64,000 nucleotides of DNA. Source: Platanthera guangdongensis (taxonomy: Eukaryota; Streptophyta; Magnoliopsida; Asparagales; Orchidaceae). Position 1 is the first letter of the stretch, and every line of letters starts with the position of its first letter. The notes beneath the pieces are model-generated. The model made no database searches and was not told the DNA's origin. It saw nothing but the letters and a program-made list of their open reading frames with translations. Where the stretch lies: assembly GCA_039583875.1 (NCBI GenBank), contig CM077147.1, positions 113,766,440 to 113,830,439 on the forward strand, read 5' to 3'. Positions 55,762 to 64,000 of the stretch are shown one piece after another. The translations under genes and the position numbers were made by a program.

Positions 55762-58305
55762 TTGTTAGGCAAGATGACTAAAGCTCCTTTCACTTGTTAT
55801 ACTGAGAGGGCTGAGGATCTCTTAGGTGTTGTACATAGTGATGTATGCAGACCCATGAGTTCCATGGCTAGAGGTGGGTATTTCTACTTTGTTACATTTA
55901 CTGATGATTTCAGTAGATACGGATATGTGTATCTTATGAAGTGCAAATCCGAGACCTTTGAAAAGTTCAAAGAGTTCAACAATGAAGTAGAAAACCAGTT
56001 GGTTAAAAGGGTTAAAGCACTCCGATCTGATCGAGGTGGCGAATACCTGAGTCATGAGTTCCGTGATCATCTGAAAGAGTGTGGTATTGTATCACAGATC
56101 ACTCCACCTAGAACACCACAACATAATGGTGTGTCTGAGAGGAGAAATCGTACTCTGTTAGACATGGTACGTTCGATGATGAGTCATGCAGACTTGCCTG
56201 TTTCCTTTTGGGGTTTTGCTTTAGAGACTGTTGCAATGACATTGAATCGCCCTCCAACGAAAACAGTTCTGAAGACACCATATGAGATATGGACTGGGAA
56301 GCGTCATAGTATGTCGTTCATTAAAATTTGGGGTTGTGAGGCATACGTGAGACGTCAAATGCCTGGCAAGCTGGAACCCAAATCGGATAAATGTTATCTG
56401 GTGGGATATCCTAAGGAAACGAAAGGGTATTACTTTTACCTACCGTCCGAGGGCAAAGTGTTTGTCGCAAGGACTGGTGTCTTCTTGGAGAAAGAGTTCT
56501 TATCAAGAGAGACTGAAAAGGTAGAGCTTGAAGAAGTTCAAGAACCACATGTAGTGAATGAACCGGAATTGGATTCTGAGACAGGACTACAAGATGTTGT
56601 AGCTAGAGAAACTGCTCAAGGAACACAAGTCCTACGTAGATCTGGTAGACCGAGGTTTGAGCCTGAGAGATATGGATTTCTCGTGTCTCAAATAGGTAAT
56701 GTGTTGCTTATGGATCATGATGATGAACCAGCAACCTACCAAGAGGCTATGAATGGACCGGACTCCGACAAATGTCTTGAGGCTATGAAATCCGAAATGG
56801 ACTCCATGTATGCAAACCAAGTTTGGAACTTGGTGGAACCACCTGAAGGGGTACGACCCATAGGGTGCAAGTGGGTCTTCAAGAAGAAGACTGACATGGA
56901 TGGGAATGTACAGACATTCAAAGGGCGACTGGTGGCTAAGGGTTTCAAGAAAATTCATGGTATTGACTATGATGAGACCTTTTCCCATGTTGACATGGTA
57001 AAGTCCATAAGGATATTGCTTGCTGTTGGTGCGTATTATGACTATGAGATCTGGCAGATGGATGTCAAAACGGCTTTCCTTAATGGAAACCTCCTTGAGG
57101 AAGTGTATATGACACAACCCGAGGGTTTTGTATCCCAAGATGAAGCCACTAAAATATACAAGCTGAATAAGTCCATCTATGGACTGAAACAGGCCTCTCA
57201 AAGTTGGAATCTTCGTTTTGATGAGAAAATCAAAGAGTTTGGTTTCATCAAGAATGAAGATGAGCCTTGTGTTTACAAGCGAATCAGTGGGAGCATTGTT
57301 GTCTTCCTGATATTGTTTGTAGATGACATACTATTGATTGGGAATGACATTCCTACCCTGAAAGTTGTTAAGAACAACCTAGGGAACTGCTTTTCAATGA
57401 AGGATTTGGGTGAAGCGACTTATATACTCGGTATTAATATCTATAGAGATAGATCGAAGAAGTTGCTGGGTTTGACCCAGAGTACGTACATCGAAAAGGT
57501 GTTGAAGCGGTTCAACATGCTTGAGTCCAAGAAAGGATTTTTGCCCATGTCTCATGGTGTGAATCTCTCTAAGGACCAGTGTCCAAAGTCTTGTGAAGAT
57601 AAGGACCGCATGAAGTTGATTCCATATGCTTCGGCAATTAGATCAATCATGTACGCGATGTTATGTACTCGACCCGACGTCTCCTTTGCTTTGAGCATGA
57701 CTAGCAGGTATCAGTCAGACCCCGGTGAGTGTCACTGGATTACAGTCAAGAATGTCCTGAAGTACTTGAGAAGGACTAAGGATGTGTTCTTGGTGTATGG
57801 TGGAGAGGAAGAGCTCGTTGTAAGTGGTTACACGAATGCTAGCTTCCAAACTGATAGAGACGACTCCAAGTCTCAGTCAGGTTTTGTGTTTTGCCTGAAT
57901 GGAGGAGCTGTGAGCTGGAAGAGTTCCAAGCAAGAGACAGTTACTGATTCTACAACAGAGGACGAGTATATCGCCGCAGCTAATGCGGCGAAGGAGGCTG
58001 TATGGATTAGGAAATTCATCAGCGAGCTTGATGTAGTTCCTAGCATTATTGGTCCTGTAGTTCTCTACTGTGATAACAATGGTGAAATTCCACAATCTAA
58101 GGAACCTAGATCACATCAGCGCTCCAAGCACATACTTCGGCGGTTTCATCTTATTCGTGAGATTGTCGAACGAGGAGATGTGAACATTTGCAGAGTGCCG
58201 ACTGAGGAGAATTTTGCGGATCCACTAACAAAGCCTCTCGCGCAGAGAAAGCATGATGGTCATACTAGATCGATGGGTATACGATACCTAAATGATCAAC
58301 TCTAG
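55762..58305 (+). pseudogene. pol: C1 integrase-RT-RNase H, long open part
   Basis: 847 codons open, in frame with gag and protease. Integrase triad: D (VHSDVCRPM), D (RSDRGGEY), E (QHNGVSERRNRTL). RT: MDVKTAFLNGN and catalytic LFVDDILLIG. RNase H: GYTNASFQTDRDDSKSQSG has Asn where the catalytic Asp is expected (AAT at 57834-57836); the later STTEDEY and YCDNNGE keep their acids. Normal ending near 58305. Upstream stops and the RNase H change make it non-autonomous. Confidence 0.88.
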
Positions 58306-59246
58306 TGAGAATCTTGTGGATTGCATGTAAACATGTATTTTGTTGGTTATTTGTTCATATGATGAACAGTGTACCTAGTTTTTCTCTTACAATTAATGGC
58401 AAGTTCTTTTATTATGAGTTTTTCTATATGATAGTTACATGTTAACATAATAGATACCCTTAGAATGTTCTCTTCAATGGGACATCAAGTACGTGACTTG
58501 AATGTGAGAGCCTATGATTTATTTGAAGCTTCAATCTTAAAAGGTACCTGGTCGAGTATCATCATAGAAGCTAAGGGTGATGATGGTACATGAAGGCTAG
58601 CACGTGCGTTGACTGATGACCGGTTCTCATAGGTCATGATATTGTGATATCAAGTCATCAAGTTGGTACTTGTTAGTGAACAAGTTGTACTGGACAGACC
58701 CAACCTGAGACTACTCTGTGGATTGTCATCCAATCGTGTCATGAGTAGGTCTCAATTGACAATGGTGTTGTCGTCCTTTGAGGAAGAGCGTGCTTTGATG
58801 CCATCTAAAGTCTTCCTTGAGAAAGGTTGATGATAAGGGTGGTTGTTGGGCATGTTACGAATCATTTGGGTGTTTGTGTGTGAGCAGATATGAGATTTGT
58901 CCTCCTGTATGACAGGAGTTGCATCCATGGGCCCCTTGATGGAACTGGACTGAGAAATGCATGGCCATACTTGGTTGAGTCAATATGTGATATTGGACTC
59001 ACCATTCTCTGGAAGTCCGTCCTGGATCAAGAAACTTGGATTGAGCTATTACGAGGGTGACACGGTCCATGCCTCTAGTTCTTTCCGGATGTAAGGGACA
59101 AAGGGACAAAGATAACGCTGATACATTGGTCATAAAGGCTTATGAGTTATAAACTCTTTTTTCATGGGGAGCAATGATGCATTGCTAGATGCCGCTCATT
59201 GTTTGTGAGATTTTTGGTTTGATACTTTCAAGATCAAGTGGGAGAC
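58306..59246 (+). other. C1 3' UTR and polypurine tract
   Basis: About 940 bp of noncoding sequence without a supported ORF. The polypurine tract AAGTGGGAGAC ends directly at the 3' LTR (59236-59246). Confidence 0.7.
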
Positions 59247-59470
59247 TGTTGGAGTTACAATGGCGATCTAGAAGTGGTCAAACATGTAATCTCACTGCCA
59301 ACGCGATATGAGCCTGCAGGGTCGCACATAAGAGATGTGGAGAAGTTGGATGATTGACTGTGTTGGTAAAGGTTACCAATCACCGACCTGAATGGGGTTA
59401 TGGGCAAAGTGTTGCCTTAAAGGATCGTCGGGTTGGGCAAATGTTGCCTTGAAGGATTGGTAAGAATATT

Positions 59471-59902
59471 CGACCGCGGGTCGACGTGTATCGTCGACCG
59501 CGGGTCGACGTGTATCGTCGACCGCGGGTCGACGTGTATCGTCGACCGCGGGTCGACGTGTATCGTCGACCGCGGGTCGACGTGTATCGTCGACCGCGGG
59601 TCGACGTGTATCGTCGACCGCGGGTCGACGTGTATCGTCGACCGCGGGTCGACGTGTATCGTCGACCGCGGGTCGACGTGTATCGTCGACCGCGGGTCGA
59701 CGTGTATCGTCGACCGCGGGTCGACGTGTATCGTCGACCGCGGGTCGACGTGTATCGTCGACCGCGGGTCGACGTGTATCGTCGACCGCGGGTCGACGTG
59801 TATCGTCGACCGCGGGTCGACGTGTATCGTCGACCGCGGGTCGACGTGTATCGTCGACCGCGGGTCGACGTGTATCGTCGACCGCGGGTCGACGTGTATC
59901 GT
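59471..59902. repeat. 18 x 24-bp palindromic minisatellite in the C1 3' LTR
   Basis: Eighteen head-to-tail 24-bp units, as far as I can see identical, each with arms CGTCGACC and GGTCGACG around GCG, joined by TGTAT. The array is open in several frames on both strands (repeated DRGSTCIV, RRPRVDVY, DDTRRPAV), giving false ORFs of 150-194 codons. Confidence 0.96.
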
Positions 59903-60151
59903 CGTCCGCAATGTCGACGATCGTCGATCGCAGATCGATGATTATCATCAACCCACGTTCGACGTGAATCGTCGAGTATTGTACTCTGATTCTCGCCGAC
60001 TGATACTTGCCTACTGATTCTCGCCGATCCTAGGTGATTCTCGCCGATTGATTATCATTGAATCTGCTAGGTGATTCTCGCCGATTCTGGAACCCTAATT
60101 TTCTGGGTGGTCTGCGGATAGCGATATTCCTAAGTCTGTTTATGCCTTTGG

Positions 60152-60159
60152 TATAAATA
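60152..60159 (+). promoter_or_regulatory. C1 3' LTR TATA box
   Basis: TATAAATA in GGTATAAATAGAT. The 5' LTR counterpart has lost it (GGTTAAATAG). Confidence 0.65.
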
Positions 60160-60705
60160 GATACTTAGGGTCTTCGGGAATGCTCTCTGATCGAATCGGA
60201 TGCGATTGTCGGCCCTTTGACCGAGATGAAAGCGACGGAAGTGTTCCGCCGTTCTCCGTTCGTTCCGCCGATCCCGAATCCAGCCGACGGAAGTGTTCCG
60301 CCGCCGTGCTCGCTCCGTCGACCTCCTCCTCTCCGGCGATTGTCGCTGGTGTTGCTATCCCTGGCGCGGACCTAGCAGTCTGTGGAAAAGCAAGGTATGG
60401 TCATTCTCCTTCCCGATTATCCGTGCGACCGAAAAGTCGGTGTTCTCCCGCTCGTGTGGATTCATGCAGAGACGTGGATATCATTCCACGTAGAACTCGC
60501 CAGCAGCAAGAACACGAAGCTTGGAGCATCTCCGTTGAGTTGTGACTCAACGCCACCGAGGTAATTTTTGCCTAGTTGTATGTTAACTTCTTGATTCAAC
60601 TACCATGGCCCGATCCCATCTCTTTTGGGTTTTTCTTGATGTTTTTTATTCTTCCGCTGCGTGCACAAGTGTTGTGCCATACTCATAGAGAAACCCAACA
60701 TATAT

Positions 60706-61048
60706 ATATATACGTAATAAACGAAAATCCTAATATTACTATTCATCGTCTTTCCCCTACCCGACGACGTATTTTCGCGAGACAGGAGACGTGCGGCAGA
60801 CGGAGCTTTCGGCCGGCGATTTCAGGTAATTTAGTGGTCGGTTTCGACGTTTGAGTAGAGATTTGGAAAGCTTTCGGCGATGGCTTCGCCATCGTGGTAA
60901 GATCTTCCTGTTTCCATGATTTTTTTGTACGTTAGGGTTTGAGATTTTGACCTCCTTTCTCCTCCAAAAGTTTCAGGAAATGTAGCTTAGGGCTTTCTAT
61001 GGCTGATCCTTGAAGTGGTGCGAGCGGGCGGCCTTTCTCCAAAGTTTT
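60706..61048 (+). repeat. G2: gypsy-type LTR, right part
   Basis: Continues from 52208 after the C1 insertion: a TATA-rich start (TATATATATATACGTAATAAAC), then sequence with the look of a transcribed leader (CTAATATTACTATTCATC..., GC-rich to 60890). It ends where the S7 LTR begins. No ORF is supported. Confidence 0.45.
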
Positions 61049-62772
61049 GGTTGGGTATTGTATCCACACTAGCCCAGATTTGATGAAGTCACCCTTGAAC
61101 TAACATGAATTAAGTTGTATTTGATGCTTGGTTTCAGTTATGTGTTTGCAGGATTCTAATGGGAAGTGTAGACCAATGTAAGTCTACAGTGGGTCACCAA
61201 ACACATGAGCATACAATGTAATCCCTCATTGTGTGTTCCAAAGTGTTGACTCATATGTAGCCTCTCTATTGGGACACACTTCATATTCAAGCTCTAGTAC
61301 TATGTGAAAAGGCTTGATGCTGATTTCCCTTAAAAGAAGAAAATCTGACAGAAAAATTTTCCTAAGTAAAGTACTCGAGTACCTCCTTACTTGCTCGAGT
61401 AAGCTACTGAGTTTATACTCGAGTAGTAATTCACTTACTTGAGTAGTTAAGATATACTCAAGTAGTCCAATTATGGCTCTCGAGTAGTTCATCCGGTATA
61501 CTCGAGTAGCTTCATTTTATCTCTCGAGTTTTTCAGATTCTTTCTTCTCGAATTTGTCCAAGTGAAATACTCGAGTAGTATTATATATACTCGAGTAGTT
61601 CTATCTTCTATCTCGAGTTAATTATATTCTGACTCTTGTGTAGTTTATACTTACTCAAGTAGTCTAAACCATATACTCGAGTAGCTCATCTACTACTCGA
61701 GTAGTCAAGTGCTCTTACTCGAGTAATCCAGATTCCCCTCCAGAAAATTTCTCTAAGTGAATTACTCGAGTAGTTCATGCTACATACTCGAGTAGTTCAA
61801 TTTTTCCTGTTTCAGAAAATTTTTCAAGTGTTTGTCTCGAGTAGTCTCTTATATACTCGAGAAGTTCATTTCTATATACTCGAGTAGTACTTCTTGAATT
61901 TGAGTAATATACTCCACCTCTCGTGTAAGTACTTAAGTACTCGAGTAAGTAATTTTTGTTACTCGAGTAACTGAGTCCCTCACATTCTTATTTACTCGAG
62001 TAGTTGACTCCATGTAAAAGGTCTTGTCAAACCGACAAACCGTAAGTTTTCAAAGAAAATTATTCTAAGAAAGTTTTTGCAGCCGTCTCTTTCCAAAAAA
62101 AGGATTTCTGTCTCCTCTCTCTCTCTGCAAGATCCGGAAACTCGCCGCCGCCGCCATCTCTATTTTCCGACCGGCTAGGGTTTCTTCTTTTCAGAGGATT
62201 CAGATTAAGAAGACTCTACAGATCGAGATCTTCGCTCAACGCTTTATCTACTCTTTCGATCGTGTAAAGACGAGAAGTTCCAGATATGATATTACCAAAA
62301 TTCTTCTTCAATATTCTGATAAAGCCGCACGCCTAGAAGAAGGATTTTCTGATTTTCTGTGGCAGATCTGAACTATATAATTTACTGTTTGTATTTTTGC
62401 ACTAATTTATTTCATTGTTGTAGGAGAAGATTTCTCCGAGTGTAGGAGTTTTCAACTCCGAGATTGTAGGAAGTTTTGTCTTCCGAGTGTAGATCCGTTT
62501 GTGGATCGAGTTTGTAGGAACGTTGTTCCGAGGCTAGGATTGTTTTCCAATCCGAGATAGTGGAGTAGCCGAGTCTAGTATATTGCTAAATCAGTGAGGG
62601 AAAGTGGTTGTACCCAAGGTAGGGGAACCACTATAAATCTTGCCTCGTCTGTGTTTTCTTGTTTGGTAGATAGATTTGTGCTTTGGTTGAGATTTTTTTT
62701 CTGCAAAAAGACGCACAACTCATGTATTCACCCAACCTCTTGGTGATTTAGGTTGGCAACTATTATCTTTCA
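61049..62772 (+). repeat. S7 5' LTR
   Basis: It starts GGTTGGGTATTGTATCC (first base changed from the family TGTTGGG) and ends TTATCTTTCA. Palindromes at 61369-62008, a weak TATA (ATGTAAAAGG, 62013-62022, where S5 has CTATAAAAGG), a leader with a CCG run (about 62143) and GTAGGA repeats (62420-62530). The stem/C-tract block near the end is decayed (62728-62755). Confidence 0.85.
61369..62008. repeat. S7 LTR palindrome cluster TACTCGAGTA
   Basis: Dozens of copies or near copies of TACTCGAGTA. AAATTT..CTAAGT-like spacers recur near 61352, 61551, 61744 and 61816. Confidence 0.93.
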
Positions 62773-62774
62773 AT

Positions 62775-62786
62775 TGCTATCAGAGC
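62775..62786 (+). other. S7 primer binding site (one mismatch)
   Basis: TGCTATCAGAGC, two bases after the LTR end; one mismatch to the iMet primer site TGGTATCAGAGC. Confidence 0.7.
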
Positions 62787-62854
62787 CAGGTTCATCGTTA
62801 AAAGGTTAACACCTTGATCAGATCCTTAAATAGTTGTCATTTGAGATATACCAA

Positions 62855-63230
62855 ATGGACAAGGCTAAAGATTTTGCCAAGCTTCCTTTGTGTAACAAAA
62901 ATAATTTCCCTATGTGGAAAGAAAGGATCAAGTTCTTCATGGAAGCTGTGGATCTAAGGATCTTCATGATAATTGAAGAAGGTCCTTATATTCCCATGAC
63001 TGTCTCCACTATAGATCCTACTAAGAAAGTCCCCAAGAAACTCATGGATCTAGACAAGGATGAGATTGCACTTGTCTCATTGGACAAAAAGGCGAAAAAA
63101 ATAGTAGCAAGTGCAGTCGATGATTCAATGCTGCAAAATCTGATTCACTGCCAGTCTGCAAAGGAGATGTGACAGTCATTAGTTACCTTGATGGAAGGTA
63201 CCGAAGAAGTGAGGGATGATAGAAGATCCC
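62855..63230 (+). pseudogene. gag: S7 Gag, N-terminal part, with stop and insertion
   Basis: It starts MDKAKDFAKLPLCNKNNFPMW and matches the S6 Gag closely (WKERIKFFMEAVD, VSTIDPTKKVPKK). TGA at 63170-63172 replaces the Trp expected after AKEM. The frame continues LMEGTEEVRDDRRSL and is cut at 63231 by the G3 LTR. Confidence 0.85.
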
Positions 63231-64000
63231 TGTAACAACCCAAATTTTTATCAGCAGGCAATTTTCGGGTGACACGGCTTGGGACACGGGCGTGTCCCAT
63301 GGCGTGTCCTGCATGCGTAGAGTGTGAAGAGGAACATTCGAAGAGTGGTCGACAAAATTTGGTCGACAATCGTCGAGTGCATAGGACATGACCTGTGACA
63401 CGGGCGTATCACAGGGCGTGTCAGCGTGCTCGACGAACTCAGCTTGACGAAGTGGAGCTGGGGCATGTCTAGTGCCGTGTATGGACACACGGCCTAGGAC
63501 ACGAGTGTGTCACAGGCCGTGTGAGTCTCGGGCAATTTTGGGATTTTTTTCAGCCTGATGAACACGGCCACAGATATGGGCGTGTCTGAAGGCGTGTTGG
63601 GTGACACGGCCCATGACACGGGCGTGTCACATGGGCATGTCACTGGTCTGGATAAGTCGGTTGAACACCTCTTGAGGCACACGGCCTGGGACACAGGCGT
63701 GTCACAGGCCGTGTTAGGCAAAAAATTAGGCTTTTTTGGAAATTTGTGGCCGTCCATTCCTTCAGCTGGGATCCAAGGGCTGAGCTTCTTTCCTGTTTTC
63801 CTTAAGGCCGAAAACAGAGACCATTTTCTCATTTTGATTAGTGCCTTCATCTTTCTACAAGTTAGAGAGAGAAAGGGAGAGGAAGAAGGAGGAAGAAGAG
63901 GAAGGGCTGCTGTTGGTGGAGCTTGAGAGTGTCAAGCTGCTTTTCGAGGCTAGTTTTGCGGATAAAAACCTCTTTCTAGCCAACTAGGAGCTTCATGGCA
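63231..64000 (+). repeat. G3: Ty3/gypsy-type LTR, left part
   Basis: It begins TGTAACAACCCAAATTT, the usual start of plant gypsy LTRs, directly inside S7's gag. It contains about six nested GC-rich palindromes (63265-63720) and then a plant-leader-like region with GGAAGAAGGAGG purine runs (63860-63910). The LTR continues beyond the window. The ORFs here are by-products of the repeats. Confidence 0.6.
63265..63720. repeat. G3 LTR nested palindromes (GACACGGGCGTGTC type)
   Basis: About six units with an inner inverted repeat GACACG-GG-CGTGTC and, in the best copies (63487-63522 and about 63679-63714), outer arms ACACGGCC and GGCCGTGT, so each unit could form a long hairpin. Confidence 0.85.

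Larger units (their letters stand above)
52209..60700 (+). mobile_element. C1: full-length Ty1/copia element (not Sirevirus)
   Basis: 8,492 bp, with LTRs 52209-53364 (1156 bp) and 59247-60700 (1454 bp), both TGTTGGAG...ACCCAACA, flanked by TATAT (52204-52208, 60701-60705). Gag-pol is one frame with nonsense codons. It differs from the S elements in LTR ends, gag type (one CCHC knuckle, ~250 residues) and the absence of an extra ORF. The LTR length difference comes from the palindromic repeat array. Confidence 0.94.
59247..60700 (+). repeat. C1 3' LTR
   Basis: 1454 bp copy of 52209-53364. It has a good TATA box (TATAAATA, 60152-60159) and a much larger, homogeneous palindromic array (59471-59902). 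Confidence 0.94.
61049..63230 (+). mobile_element. S7: Sirevirus-like element, 5' end
   Basis: 5' LTR 61049-62772, primer site and the start of gag, then interrupted by gypsy LTR G3 at 63231. The LTR is of the same TACTCGAGTA family as the solo LTR S5 but in the opposite orientation. The rest of the element lies beyond the window. Confidence 0.82.

Noticed and set aside
59373..60017. ORFs of 150-194 codons on both strands with 8-residue repeats (DRGSTCIV, DDTRRPAV)
   Set aside because: The 24-bp array is a multiple of three, so every frame without a stop stays open. The counterpart in the 5' LTR does not keep the ORF.
60180..60545. 121-codon ORF also present at 52844-53209
   Set aside because: It lies in the GC-rich transcribed leader of both C1 LTRs. 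Its presence twice is explained by LTR identity, and no known domain is recognisable.

Overview
The window is plant nuclear DNA made almost entirely of nested LTR retrotransposons. I found no host gene, tRNA, rRNA or CRISPR array. Seven of the elements or fragments have the hallmarks of Sireviruses (the SIRE/Maximus lineage of Ty1/copia, known from flowering plants): a large gag with two CCHC knuckles, PR-IN-RT-RH order, an iMet-tRNA primer site, several polypurine tracts and, in most, an extra ORF after pol. The host is therefore probably an angiosperm with a large, repeat-rich genome; I cannot name the species.

Layout (S = Sirevirus-like, G = Ty3/gypsy, C = other Ty1/copia). G1: pol tail plus 3' LTR, + strand, 2-1266. 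S1: minus, 3' LTR 1267-3148, extra ORF 3378-5273 and 51099-51672. S2: minus, 5274-51098, TSD TAATC/CAATC, inserted in S1's extra ORF. Inside S2 lie S3 (plus, 7123-17746, TSD GTTTC, the best preserved), S4 (minus, 18219-30262, TSD CTTTT) and S5, a solo LTR (32368-33137 plus 42078-43315, TSD AGTTC), which was itself invaded by S6 (minus, 33138-42072, TSD AGAAG). On the right are G2 (gypsy LTR pieces 51784-52208 and 60706-61048), C1 (plus, 52209-60700, TSD TATAT) inside G2, S7 (plus, 5' LTR and gag start, 61049-63230) and G3 (gypsy LTR 63231-64000) inside S7's gag. Nesting reaches five levels (G1>S1>S2>S5>S6).

The standout signal is an architecture shared by the LTRs. Upstream of the TATA box, the LTRs carry dense arrays of short palindromes whose sequence is family-specific: GTGTCGACAC in S2/S3/S4, TACTCGAGTA in S5/S7, CTCGACGA..TCGTCGAG types in S1 and S6, and CGTCGACC..GGTCGACG in C1, nearly all built around a central TCGA. 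The gypsy LTRs G1 and G3 have GC-rich hyphenated palindromes of their own. Whole palindrome units are gained or lost between the two LTRs of one element.

In S2, S3 and S4 a second palindrome cluster lies inside the element, between pol and the extra ORF. It is followed by a good TATA box and, about 95-105 bp later, the extra ORF's ATG. This reads as a second, internal promoter that copies the LTR promoter design. S6 lacks both the extra ORF and the internal cluster.

Nearly all coding regions are broken by nonsense codons or frameshifts. S3 is the exception: apart from the in-frame gag stop it has one 1-bp lesion in pol and a truncated extra ORF.
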